This document shows, in pieces, positions 47,958 through 55,821 of a DNA stretch of 64,000 nt (within the stretch, counting starts at the first letter, position 1; every line of letters begins with the position of its first letter). Made by a program: the position numbers and the translations under genes. A model generated the notes under the pieces. That model had not been told where the DNA came from, did not search any database, and saw nothing but the letters and a program-made list of their open reading frames with translations. The DNA is from Saccharothrix ecbatanensis (GTDB lineage Bacteria; Actinomycetota; Actinomycetes; Mycobacteriales; Pseudonocardiaceae): assembly GCF_014205015.1 (NCBI RefSeq), contig NZ_JACHMO010000001.1:4650001-4714000 (forward strand). The letters are read 5' to 3'.

Positions 47958-48433
47958 CTGAAGAACTCGGCCACGATCCGGTCCGCGATCTCGTCGACGG
48001 TCCGGCCGTCGGTGTCGACCACGAGATCGGCGTCCGGCGTGGACGCGGGAACGGCCAGCCGGCGCAGGTCCTCCGCCGACCGTCCCCGGAGGTCGTCACC
48101 GGGGATGGGCGGACCCTCTCCCCTGCCCCGCATGAGCAGGCGGGCCACGAGCTCGTCGTGGCTCGCGTCCAGCCTGCACAGCTTCGCCTCCGGCAGCAGG
48201 TCGGCGTACTCGCCGGAGACGACGAGGTGCCGGGCGCCTTCCTCACGATGGGTGCGCCAGACCGCGTCGAGCCGGCGTGCCTGGCGTGCCGCGTCGAGCG
48301 GCGGCGTGGCGAAGGTGATCTGGGCCAGGTCGACGTAGCCGGCCTTGGTGGTCGTGGTGAGCCGGGTGAACACCGCCCAGCCCACCACCGACTTGCCCAC
48401 CGCACGCGGTCCGGTGATCCAGAGGACGGTCAA
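47951..48433 (-). CDS. P-loop NTP-binding protein (paralogue B)
   Basis: 160-aa protein with an N-terminal P-loop, ITGPRAVGKS, and a small AAA/kinase-like fold. AGYVDLAQITF, LVVSGEYADLLP and LCRLDASHDELVARLLMRGRG parallel its upstream paralogue block by block. TTG 48433 is the most likely start: it overlaps the upstream TGA (TTGA) and gives MTVLW, as in the paralogue; GTG 48442 is in frame. Function unknown; the LID-like RGRG segment suggests a small-molecule kinase. Confidence 0.72.
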   Translation of the reverse strand: MTVLWITGPRAVGKSVVGWAVFTRLTTTTKAGYVDLAQITFATPPLDAARQARRLDAVWRTHREEGARHLVVSGEYADLLPEAKLCRLDASHDELVARLLMRGRGEGPPIPGDDLRGRSAEDLRRLAVPASTPDADLVVDTDGRTVDEIADRIVAEFFSA

Positions 48434-48912
48434 TCGATCCACCTCGCGCGCACGTCGGCCGCGACCTCGGCGGGCGCACGGCCGTCGGTGTCCACGGTGA
48501 AGTCGCCGAAGTCGGCGCGGTCCAGCTCGTCGGCTTCGGCCAGCACCAGGTCGACCTGGTCGGTGAGCCAACCCCGGCCGAGGAACCGGGTCCGCAGTTC
48601 GGCGCGGTTCACCCGCAACCGGCACAGCGTGACGTCCGCGCCGGGCAGCCGGTCGGTGTAGCGGCGGGCGGTGGCCGTGGTGTCGAGACCGCCGGAGACG
48701 ACGAGCGGGGCGTCCTCGAACTCCGGCCACAGCGCGCCGAGCGCACTGGACTTGACCCGGTGGTTCTCGGGGTCGTCGGCGGACTCCGGGTAGCAGAGGC
48801 CGAGCTGGTCGGTGTCGACGTACGCGGCGCGGTCGAGCGTGCGGTAGACCAGCCAGCCGACCGTGGACTTGCCGACGCCGGACGGGCCGAAGAGCCAGAG
48901 GACGGTGGTCAT
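48430..48912 (-). CDS. P-loop NTP-binding protein (paralogue A)
   Basis: 160-aa protein. Walker A is FGPSGVGKST (Lys15); AAYVDTDQLGLCYP, APLVVSGGLDTTATA and LCRLRVNRAELRTRFLGRGW match the build of small P-loop kinases (AAA_33-like), with a short C-terminal helix VAADVRARWID. ATG 48912 is the start. It is followed at once by a second copy (about one third identical by eye) in the same transcript. Substrate unknown. Confidence 0.74.
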   Translation of the reverse strand: MTTVLWLFGPSGVGKSTVGWLVYRTLDRAAYVDTDQLGLCYPESADDPENHRVKSSALGALWPEFEDAPLVVSGGLDTTATARRYTDRLPGADVTLCRLRVNRAELRTRFLGRGWLTDQVDLVLAEADELDRADFGDFTVDTDGRAPAEVAADVRARWID

Positions 48913-49107
48913 CGCGCCGGAGGGTAGTGCGGCCGGGTCCGGCGCGGCGAGGTGTTTTCGGGCGTGACGAATCGACACCCGATCGGGCAAACCATCAGCT
49001 GGGATTCAGGAATGTGGTGCATGCTTGTGGGGCGCGTCGACCCGCCGCACCGCCGCCGCGGCGGGTCGTTGCGTTTTATCCGCATTAATGCGGACTTCTC
49101 GGGTCAC

Positions 49108-49515
49108 TCAGTTGCGCCGACCACCGACTCGTTCCCGCCCGTCGTGGTCCTGCCGGGCCCGCTCGACTTTCTCCAGGTTGACCGCCGTCCACTCGGCCAA
49201 GGCCGCGAACAACGGCGCGAGGCTGCGGCCGAGTTCGCTGATCTCGTACTCGACCCGCGGCGGGACTTCGGCGTGGTAGGTGCGGATGACGAGCCCGTCG
49301 CGTTCCAGTTGCCGCAACCGCTGGGTCAGCACCTTGGGCGTGATCGTGGTGATGCGGCGGGACAGCTCCACGAACCGCAGCCGGCCGAACTCGTTCAGCG
49401 TCCACAGGATCGGCGTCGTCCAGCGGCTGAACACCATGTCGACCACCGGCGCGATGGGGCACGCCAGCTCCGGATCCGACGTCTCGCCGGCCGTCCACGT
49501 TGTGCCACTGGTCAC
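49108..49515 (-). CDS. HxlR-family regulator
   Basis: 135-aa winged-helix regulator. An unusual lead CPIAPVVDMVFSRWTTPILW carries the conserved cysteine and tryptophan of the family; RFVELSRRITTITPKVLTQRLRQLERDGLV is the HTH and wing. HxlR-type proteins often respond to oxidation or electrophiles through that Cys. GTG 49515 is the start. It diverges from the NmrA-type gene, with direct repeats between, and should control it. Confidence 0.9.
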   Translation of the reverse strand: MTSGTTWTAGETSDPELACPIAPVVDMVFSRWTTPILWTLNEFGRLRFVELSRRITTITPKVLTQRLRQLERDGLVIRTYHAEVPPRVEYEISELGRSLAPLFAALAEWTAVNLEKVERARQDHDGRERVGGRRN

Positions 49516-49534
49516 AGCGAGCCCCTTCCGCCAT

Positions 49535-49586
49535 TACTTTCCCCTAGGTACCTACTATACCGAGGACAGTAACTTCCCCCGAGTAC
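49535..49586. promoter_or_regulatory. Direct-repeat operators between hxlR and nmrA-type genes
   Basis: TACTTTCCCCTAGGTAC (49535-49551) and TAACTTCCCCCGAGTAC (49570-49586) share 13 of 17 bases in the same orientation, 35 bp apart, in the 98-bp divergent gap. TACTATACC between them is a possible -10. Confidence 0.6.
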
Positions 49587-49613
49587 GCAGTGAGCGACTA
49601 CTCGGGAGTGGAC

Positions 49614-50453
49614 ATGATCGTGGTGACTGGGGCGACGGGGAACGTCGGCCGGACGCTCGTGCGGGCACTGGACTCGGCCGGTGAGCAGGTGACCGCCGTG
49701 TCGCGCAAGATCTCGGCGGTGGACGTGCCCGCGGGGGTGCGCACGCTGGCGGCGGACCTGATGGAACCGGAAAGCCTCAAGCCGGCGCTCGACGGCGCCG
49801 ACGCGCTGTTCCTGCTGACCGCCACCGCCGACTGGATGGCGGCCGGTGGCGACGGGACCGTGCTGGGAGGCGTCCTCGACCTCGCGCGGGCCGGTGGCGT
49901 CCAACGGGTCGTCCTGCTGTCCTCGCAGGGCGTCGGCACGGGCCGCCACCCGTCGGAGCTGGAGGACGCCGTCAAGGGGGCGGGGCTGCCGTGGACGATG
50001 CTGCGGCCCGGCGGTTTCGACTCGAACGCCTTCGCGTGGGCCGCGACGATCCGCGCGGAGAGGGTGGTCGCGGCGCCGTTCGGCGATGTCGCGCTGCCCA
50101 CCGTCGACCCGGACGACATCGCCGAGGTGGCGGCCGTGGCGCTGCGGCAGCCGGGTCACGCGGGCGCGACGTACGTGCTGACCGGCCCCACCCCGATCAC
50201 TCCCCGGCAGCAGGCGGCGGCGATCGGGGACGCGCTGGGCGAGCCGGTGCGGTTCGTCGAGCAGACCCGTGACGAGGCACGGGCGCAGATGCTGGGGTTC
50301 ATGCCCGCGCCGGTCGTGGAAGCCACCCTCGGCATCCTGGGCACGCCGTCTGCGGAGGAGCAGCGGGTGAGCCCGGACGTCGAGCGGGTCGTCGGCCGTC
50401 CGGCCCGCACGTTCGCCGACTGGGCCGCGCGCAACGCCGCCGCGTTCAAGTGA
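49614..50453 (+). CDS. NmrA-like NAD(P)-binding oxidoreductase
   Basis: 279-aa Rossmann protein of the atypical short-chain dehydrogenase group. GATGNVGR (6-13) binds the dinucleotide; RVVLLSSQG and WTMLRPGGFDSNA replace the usual Tyr-x-x-x-Lys site; VDPDDIAEVAAVAL is typical of NmrA/azoreductase-like proteins. Many such proteins reduce quinones or sense redox balance. ATG 49614 has GGGAG upstream; GTG 49590 is an alternative. Likely controlled by HxlR. Confidence 0.87.
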   Translation: MIVVTGATGNVGRTLVRALDSAGEQVTAVSRKISAVDVPAGVRTLAADLMEPESLKPALDGADALFLLTATADWMAAGGDGTVLGGVLDLARAGGVQRVVLLSSQGVGTGRHPSELEDAVKGAGLPWTMLRPGGFDSNAFAWAATIRAERVVAAPFGDVALPTVDPDDIAEVAAVALRQPGHAGATYVLTGPTPITPRQQAAAIGDALGEPVRFVEQTRDEARAQMLGFMPAPVVEATLGILGTPSAEEQRVSPDVERVVGRPARTFADWAARNAAAFK

Positions 50454-50560
50454 TCCGTCGTTACGCCGTACGGGTGCACTAGATCAAGTCTGCGCACGGT
50501 CCCGTGGACCGATACCCGGCTCGGGGTGCGGTTCGGGCCAACGTTTGGTGCACTCGTGGG

Positions 50561-51124
50561 GTGGATCTGATCGAGGCTCACGGACGCGCGATGACGGAGT
50601 TCGACTCGCGGGTGCGCCGGGTGCGCCCCGAGCAGTGGGACTGGGGCACACCTTGCAAGGAGTGGACGGTCCGCGACCTGGTCAACCACCTGGTCCACGA
50701 GCAGCTGTGGGCGCCGGAACTGCTGGCCGGCTGCACGATCGAGCAGGTGGGCGACCGCTTCGACGGCGACCAGCTCGGTGAGGACCCGCTGCACTCGTGG
50801 GTGCTGGCGGCGGCCGCGGCGAGGGAGGCGTGGATCGCGCCGAAGGCGTTGCTGAAGTCGGTCCACCTGAGCTCCGGCAAGTCGCCGGCCACGGAGTACG
50901 GCTGGCAGATGACGACCGATCTGGCCGTGCACGCGTGGGACCTCGCCCGCGCCATCGGGGTGGACGAGCGGATCGACCCGGACGTGGCCGAGGCGGTGCT
51001 CGAGTACATCGAGCCGAACGCCGAGTCGTGGGCGGCGAGCGGGCTGTTCGACCCGCCGGTGCCGGTGCCCGCGGACTCGGACGCCCAGACCAGGCTGATC
51101 GCACTGCTCGGCCGCACGCCCTGA
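50561..51124 (+). CDS. DinB-fold metal-binding protein (TIGR03086)
   Basis: 187-aa four-helix protein. TPCKEWTVRDLVNHLVHEQLW and MTTDLAVHAWDLARAIG hold the family's metal-binding histidines. It is related in fold to the TIGR03083 protein at 14224-14955 but belongs to another subfamily. A mycothiol- or other thiol-dependent transferase role is inferred from the family. GTG 50561 is chosen as start; the frame is open to GTG 50504. Confidence 0.83.
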   Translation: MDLIEAHGRAMTEFDSRVRRVRPEQWDWGTPCKEWTVRDLVNHLVHEQLWAPELLAGCTIEQVGDRFDGDQLGEDPLHSWVLAAAAAREAWIAPKALLKSVHLSSGKSPATEYGWQMTTDLAVHAWDLARAIGVDERIDPDVAEAVLEYIEPNAESWAASGLFDPPVPVPADSDAQTRLIALLGRTP

Positions 51125-51148
51125 GCAGCGCCCCGGAGGCTTTGGCCC

Positions 51149-51223
51149 GAGGTCGTGCCGCCAGCGGTCTTGCCGCCGGAGGTCTTGCCGCCAGAGGTCT
51201 TGCCGCCAGAGGTCTTGCCGCCG
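51149..51223. repeat. Five 15-bp tandem repeats
   Basis: Units start at 51149, 51164, 51179, 51194 and 51209; the consensus is GAGGTCTTGCCGCCA, with 51179 and 51194 identical. A decayed sixth unit follows. The array begins 25 bp after the DinB-fold gene. In one minus-strand frame it reads as TSGGK pentapeptides, but that frame has no other protein-like features. Confidence 0.88.
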
Positions 51224-51233
51224 GAAGTTTGCG

Positions 51234-51262
51234 GTGGGGGGAGCCTCGGAAACTCCCCCCAC
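51234..51262. terminator. G-rich hairpin
   Basis: GTGGGGGGAG (51234-51243) pairs perfectly with CTCCCCCCAC (51253-51262) around a 9-nt loop, after the repeat array. It may contribute to termination for the plus-strand gene. Confidence 0.6.
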
Positions 51263-51313
51263 GGCCCATTCCTTGGCACGGGCGGGGCCCCCGCGACCAA
51301 GCCTCCGTCACGC

Positions 51314-51358
51314 GCCCCGTCCCACGCAGCTCCCCCTATCGCCTGCGTGGGACGGGGC
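51314..51358. terminator. Strong two-way terminator hairpin
   Basis: GCCCCGTCCCACGCAG (51314-51329) and CTGCGTGGGACGGGGC (51343-51358) form a perfect 16-bp stem with a 13-nt loop between convergent genes. Confidence 0.85.
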
Positions 51359-51485
51359 GTGCCTCCCCCTTACCGCGTGCGGCGTCCCCGACATCCCGGC
51401 GCACAGGACAGTGATAACCCAACAGGCGTTGTCCATGGTCGGTCACCTGACACCTGACAACGTTTCCCGGACAACGTGGCGCCGG

Positions 51486-52010
51486 TCACGGACCGTTGAC
51501 GCCCGGCTCCCAGCTCTCCGGCCGACCGCTCTCGGTCAGCAGCAGCTGCCAGTCGCCGAAGCCCATCGGCGCGTCGTGGTGCCACGGGAACCGGCCCTCA
51601 GCGGTCGGCACGATGATCTGGAGGGCGGCGAAGTCGCCCTTGCCGTAGAGCAGGAACGCGCTGCCGAAGAACTCCGGGTAGAAGCCCTTGAACACCCGCT
51701 CGAACGTGACCGGCACGCCCTCGAAGAAGTCGTAGTAGAGCCGGCCCGGCACGAACCGCTCACCCTTACGGGCACGGTCGACGTAGGCGTGGATGAGCAC
51801 CTTGGCGTGCTCCTCGGGCAGTCCGAGCACCACCGCCTCGGCAACGCCGAATCTGCGCCAGGCGCCGACGGAGAACGAGTACCCGGCGCCTTCGGCGTCC
51901 TCGGGCACGGAGACCACCGCGTGGCCGTGCAGTTCGGCCTGCGTCAGCAGCCAATTGCGCAGGTTGATGTCTTGTGGGCTCGGGGCGGCAGGGCTCGACA
52001 CCCGGCCCAT
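51486..52010 (-). CDS. DUF4262 family protein
   Basis: 174-aa cytoplasmic protein. GYSFSVGAWRRFGVAEAVVLGLPEEHAKVLIHAYVDR and FLLYGKGDFAALQIIVPTAEGRFPWH match the DUF4262 pattern (first half close to the family core, ending with a conserved Trp/Pro-rich block). No function is known. ATG 52010 is the start. The upstream yebC-pdxT operon is separated from it by a terminator. Confidence 0.78.
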   Translation of the reverse strand: MGRVSSPAAPSPQDINLRNWLLTQAELHGHAVVSVPEDAEGAGYSFSVGAWRRFGVAEAVVLGLPEEHAKVLIHAYVDRARKGERFVPGRLYYDFFEGVPVTFERVFKGFYPEFFGSAFLLYGKGDFAALQIIVPTAEGRFPWHHDAPMGFGDWQLLLTESGRPESWEPGVNGP

Positions 52011-52062
52011 TGTGCCCGTTCCGTCCGTTAACCCCGCATAAGCACCGCTCCGACACAGCCGA

Positions 52063-52097
52063 CAGCCCCGCGCCGGGCACGACCGGACGCGGGGCTG
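52063..52097 (-). terminator. Terminator after yebC
   Basis: CAGCCCCGCG (52063-52072) and CGCGGGGCTG (52088-52097) form a perfect 10-bp stem 20 bp after the yebC stop. Confidence 0.78.
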
Positions 52098-52116
52098 CGG
52101 AGACGAGAGCGGGAGG

Positions 52117-52866
52117 TCAGTCGACCTCCGCCATCACCTCGTCGGTGACGTCGAAGTTCGCGAACACGTTCTGCACGTCGTCGCAGTCCTCGAGCGCGTC
52201 GATCAGCTTGAAGATCTTCCGCGCGCCGTCCGCCTCCAGCTGCACGGACACCGACGGCAGGAAGTTCGCCTCGGCCGACTCGTAGTCGTACCCGGCGTCC
52301 TGGAGCGCCTTGCGCACCGCGACCAGGTCACCGGCCTCGGACACGACCTCGTAGCTCTCGCCCAGGTCGTTGACCTCCTCGGCGCCCGCGTCCAGCACCG
52401 CCATCAGCACGTCGTCCTCGGACAGGTCGCCCTTCGGCACGATCACCACGCCCTTGCGGGCGAACATGTAGGCCACCGAGCCGGGGTCGGCCATCGAACC
52501 GCCGTTGCGGCTCATCGCGGTGCGGACCTCGGACGCGGCCCGGTTGCGGTTGTCGGTCAGGCACTCGACCAGCACCGCCACGCCGTTGGGGCCGTAGCCC
52601 TCGTACATGATGGTCTGCCAGTCCGCGCCGCCCGCCTCCTCGCCGCCGCCGCGCTTGCGCGCACGCTCGATGTTGTCCAGCGGCACGGAGTTCTTCCGCG
52701 CCTTCTGGACGGCGTCGTACAGGGTCGGGTTGCCGTCGAGATCGCTACCACCGGTGCGGGCCGCCACCTCGATGTTCTTGATCAGCCGCGCGAAGAGCTT
52801 GCCGCGCTTGGCGTCGATTGCGGCCTTCTTGTGCTTGGTGGTCGCCCACTTCGAGTGGCCGCTCAT
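52117..52866 (-). CDS. yebC: YebC/TACO1-family protein
   Basis: 249-aa protein of the YebC/PmpR/TACO1 family, described as transcription regulators and, for YebC2-type relatives, as helping ribosomes over proline runs. The N-terminus [47 protein letters not shown] and FARKGVV are all conserved. It follows pdxT by 18 bp. In many actinomycetes the same region also holds ruvCAB, which is not in this window. Confidence 0.95.
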   Translation of the reverse strand: MSGHSKWATTKHKKAAIDAKRGKLFARLIKNIEVAARTGGSDLDGNPTLYDAVQKARKNSVPLDNIERARKRGGGEEAGGADWQTIMYEGYGPNGVAVLVECLTDNRNRAASEVRTAMSRNGGSMADPGSVAYMFARKGVVIVPKGDLSEDDVLMAVLDAGAEEVNDLGESYEVVSEAGDLVAVRKALQDAGYDYESAEANFLPSVSVQLEADGARKIFKLIDALEDCDDVQNVFANFDVTDEVMAEVD

Positions 52867-52884
52867 TTGTCCTCCGTCGAATAC

Positions 52885-53490
52885 TCAGCCCGCCGCACGG
52901 ACCATGTCCACGAAAAGGCGGTGCACCCGCCCGTCGCCGGTCAGTTCCGGGTGGAACGAGGTGGCGAGCACGTGCCCCTGCCGAACCGCGACGATCCTAC
53001 CGGCGGCCTCTCCCGCGTCCGGTGATTCGGGCACCCGGGCGAGCACTTCCACCTCTGGACCCGCCGATTCCACCCATGGGGCGCGGATGAACACCGCGTG
53101 CACGTCGCCGACGTCGGTGAAGTCGAGATCGGACTCGAAGGAATCCACCTGCCGGCCGAACGCGTTGCGCCGCACGACGATGTCGAGCCCGCCGAGCTGG
53201 TGCTGGTCCGGCCGCCCGTCGAGGACCTGGTCGGCGAGCAGGATCATCCCGGCGCACGACCCGTAGGTCGGCATGCCTTCCTTGATCCGCGCGCGCAGCG
53301 GTTCCAGCAGGTCGAACGTGGCGAGCAGCCGGCTGATGGTCGTCGACTCGCCGCCCGGCAGCACCACGCCGTCGACCTCGGCCAGTTCCTCCGGCCTGCG
53401 GATCGGACGGGCGAGGACGTCGGCTTCCGCCAACGCCACGAGGTGTTCACGGACGTCGCCCTGGAGGGCGAGGACACCGACGACGGACAC
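52885..53490 (-). CDS. pdxT: Pyridoxal 5'-phosphate synthase glutaminase subunit PdxT
   Basis: 201-aa class-I glutaminase that feeds ammonia to PdxS for vitamin B6 synthesis. Catalytic triad: Cys79 (YGSCAGMI), His180 and Glu182 (SFHPE). [11 protein letters not shown] and LPGGEST are the family's N-terminal blocks. Start is GTG 53490. The pdxS gene usually lies just upstream; here the next 480 bp contain no gene, so pdxS must be elsewhere. Confidence 0.95.
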   Translation of the reverse strand: MSVVGVLALQGDVREHLVALAEADVLARPIRRPEELAEVDGVVLPGGESTTISRLLATFDLLEPLRARIKEGMPTYGSCAGMILLADQVLDGRPDQHQLGGLDIVVRRNAFGRQVDSFESDLDFTDVGDVHAVFIRAPWVESAGPEVEVLARVPESPDAGEAAGRIVAVRQGHVLATSFHPELTGDGRVHRLFVDMVRAAG

Positions 53491-53969
53491 GGCTGGGATT
53501 CCTCTGTCAGGTTGTCGGCTCCGCCGACGGTCTAATTGAACCCCACCAGCCTAGGTGACCGGGCCGGACGGCTGCTCGTGGCACCCGTCCGACCCGGTCG
53601 GCCTTCCCGCGGCGCGCTAGTGGTCGCGCACCGCGACCCGTTCGGCGGCCTGGTGGGCTGCCGAACGACGGGCTTGGACGGCTCGCCTGCCGACGGAGGG
53701 CGGCACGGCGGGCACCGGAGACACGAGATCCGCTCGACGGTCCGACAAAGATGGATTCGCCGCGGATGCATTGGGTTGCCGGCGGGGCGGGAGAACCGAA
53801 TTGTGCGGAGACCGCAGTTCGGCGGTCATCACGTCGCCGGCTTCTCGTCGAGGAACGAGCAGACGCGCACGGAGACCCGTTGTGGCAGGTCCGGCAGCCG
53901 CACAGCCCGATTGGGGCACTCGACGGCGTCCGACTCCGCAGCACGCTGCTCATTCCTGACGACCGCACA
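53491..53969. other. 480-bp gap with no convincing gene
   Basis: The gap lies between pdxT and the trans-sulfuration gene, both on the minus strand. Open frames exist on both strands (for example 53536-53973 plus), but their predicted proteins are Arg/Gly/Ser-rich without domain resemblance, hydrophobic core pattern or a ribosome binding site. It could hold gene remnants. Confidence 0.5.
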
Positions 53970-55193
53970 TTAGTGGCTCGCGGCGGGCTCCCGGAAACCG
54001 CTTGAGGAAGATTTGATGTAATCCTGTTCACAAGGTCCGGAAAGCGCCTGGTCGAGGTCCTCCCAAATGTCCTCGACGTCCTCCAGGCCGACGCTCAGTC
54101 GCAGCAGGTTCGCGGGCACGCCGGACGCCTCGCGGGCAGCGTCTGGCACCAGCCGGTGAGTGAGCGCGGCGGGGTGCTCGATCAGCGAGTCGACCGAGCC
54201 GAGGCTGACGGCGGGCGTGACGAGCCGCAGCCTGTGCACCACCGCCGCCGGGTCTTCGCGGGTGGTGAACGCGAGCATCGCGCCCGGACCGCGCATCTGC
54301 GTGCCGATCAGTCCGGCCGGGTCGGCGCCGGGCAGGCTCGGGTGCCGCACGAGGCCGGTGCCGGGGTGCGCGTCGAGTCGTGCCGCCAACTCGACCGCGC
54401 CGCGCTGGGCCGCCTCGACGCGCAGCGGCAGCGTGGCCAGGCCGCGGTGCATGAGGTAGCCGCCCAACGGGTGCAGCACGGCGCCGGTGATGATCCGGAC
54501 CTGGCGCAACGGCGCGGCGTGCTCCTCGTCGCACGCCACCACGCCGCCGAGCACGTCACCGTGGCCGCCCAGGTACTTGGTGCCCGAGTGCAGCACGTAG
54601 GTGGCGCCGTGGGCCGCGGGGTTCTGGAGCACGGGCGTGGCGAACGTGTTGTCCACGACCACCGGCACGTCACCGGCCTGCGCGACGACGGCGGCGATGT
54701 CGAGCAGGTCCAGGTTGGGATTGGCCGGTGTCTCGACCACCACGAGGCCGGTCTGCGGGGTGATCGTGTCGGCGACCTCGTCGGCGGCGGCGTAGGTCGT
54801 GCGGACGCCGAGCAGGCCGGACGACAGGAGGTGGTCCGTGCCGCCGTAGATGGGCCGCACCGCGACCACGTGCGTCTTGCCGGTCAGCACGCAAGCGGCC
54901 TGCACCACGGCGGTCACGGCGGCCATGCCGCTGCCGAACGCCACGGCAGCGCTCGTGCCCTCCAGCGCGGCCAGGGCCTGCTCGAACCGGGCCACGGTGG
55001 GGTTGTGCAGCCGGGAGTAGACCGGCGAGGTGGCCCGCGCCGCGCCCTCGGCGAACGCCTGGAGCGCGTGGCCGCCCTCGGTCTGGTCGGGGATCGGGTA
55101 GGTGGTGGACAGGTCGATCGGCAGGGCGTGCACGCCCAGGTCGGCGAGGTCGTCGCGCCCACCGTGCACCGCCGTCGTTCGCAACCGCGTCAT
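53970..55193 (-). CDS. Cys/Met metabolism PLP enzyme (gamma-lyase/gamma-synthase family)
   Basis: 407-aa PLP enzyme of the trans-sulfuration family. The PLP lysine is Lys206 in HSGTKYLGGHGDVLGG; SRLHNPTVARFEQALAALEG, SGMAAVTAVV and VVVETPANPNLDLLDI are conserved, as is the C-terminal LRLSVGLEDVEDIWEDL. A 20-aa tail after LSGPC is not usual. Cystathionine or methionine gamma-lyase activity is likeliest; the motifs do not separate these from cystathionine gamma-synthase. An Lrp-type regulator diverges from it, as is common for methionine gamma-lyase genes, which favours a catabolic role. Confidence 0.88.
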   Translation of the reverse strand: MTRLRTTAVHGGRDDLADLGVHALPIDLSTTYPIPDQTEGGHALQAFAEGAARATSPVYSRLHNPTVARFEQALAALEGTSAAVAFGSGMAAVTAVVQAACVLTGKTHVVAVRPIYGGTDHLLSSGLLGVRTTYAAADEVADTITPQTGLVVVETPANPNLDLLDIAAVVAQAGDVPVVVDNTFATPVLQNPAAHGATYVLHSGTKYLGGHGDVLGGVVACDEEHAAPLRQVRIITGAVLHPLGGYLMHRGLATLPLRVEAAQRGAVELAARLDAHPGTGLVRHPSLPGADPAGLIGTQMRGPGAMLAFTTREDPAAVVHRLRLVTPAVSLGSVDSLIEHPAALTHRLVPDAAREASGVPANLLRLSVGLEDVEDIWEDLDQALSGPCEQDYIKSSSSGFREPAASH

Positions 55194-55267
55194 GCCCGAA
55201 TCGTGGACTTATCGTCGGCCGCGGAGGGACACTTCCGCAGGTTGTTCGGCGGGCGGAGGGATTCGGC

Positions 55268-55741
55268 GTGTTGGATTCAGTGGACGCGGCCATCGTGCAA
55301 GAGCTCCAGAAGGACGCACGGCTGCCCAACAAGGATCTTGCGGACCGGGTCAACGTGGCGGCGTCCACGTGCGTGGTCCGGCACCGGGCGCTGCGCGAGC
55401 GCGGCGTGATCACCGGCTACCACGCGGAGGTCGACCTGGCCGCCGTCGGACGGCCGGTGCAGGCGATCATCGCGGTGCGCGTCCGGCCGCACACGAGGGC
55501 GATCGTGGAGCCGTTCATGGACTACGTGCTGTCGTTGCCGGAGGTGATGGCGATGTCGCACGTGGCCGGGCCGGAGGACTTCCTGGTGCACGTCGCCGTC
55601 GCCGACACGGCCCACCTGCAACGCCTCGTCCTGGACCGCTTCACCACCCGGCGGGAGGTGAGCGAGGTGCAGACGAACCTGCTGTTCCAACACGTCCGCA
55701 AGCACACCGTGCCGCCGGTGGGAGACGACCGGTGGTCTTGA
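55268..55741 (+). CDS. Lrp/AsnC-family regulator
   Basis: 157-aa regulator. An HTH lies at about 5-50 (IVQELQKDARLPNKDLADRVNVAASTCVVRHRAL), then the RAM ligand domain with VMAMSHVAGPEDFLVHVAV. It diverges from the trans-sulfuration gene with 74 bp between and probably controls it in response to an amino acid such as methionine or cysteine. GTG 55268 is the start. Confidence 0.9.
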   Translation: MLDSVDAAIVQELQKDARLPNKDLADRVNVAASTCVVRHRALRERGVITGYHAEVDLAAVGRPVQAIIAVRVRPHTRAIVEPFMDYVLSLPEVMAMSHVAGPEDFLVHVAVADTAHLQRLVLDRFTTRREVSEVQTNLLFQHVRKHTVPPVGDDRWS

Positions 55742-55821
55742 GCACGTGGCCAAGGCGGGGCCAGCGCGAGGCCGGGGCGGGGTCGGGGCTCGGTTTTCCG
55801 GGCCCTCGACCCCACGTCCGG

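Larger units (their letters stand above)
51125..51485. other. Repeat- and hairpin-rich region without genes
   Basis: 361 bp between convergent genes. In order: the 5 x 15-bp array, a GTGGGGGGAG/CTCCCCCCAC hairpin, and the very strong 16-bp hairpin, all listed separately. The remainder (51359-51485) shows nothing recognisable. Confidence 0.7.

Noticed and set aside
51149..51223. CRISPR array
   Set aside because: Units follow one another without spacers and are only 15 bp long; no cas genes nearby.
51155..52031. Proteins in frames across the 51.1-51.5 kb repeats
   Set aside because: The frames exist only because the repeats are multiples of three and GC-rich; they continue antisense to the DUF4262 gene.
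53536..53973. Plus-strand open frame in the gap upstream of pdxT
   Set aside because: No ribosome binding site, biased composition (Gly, Arg, Ser, Thr) and no family resemblance; overlaps the 3' end of the trans-sulfuration gene.
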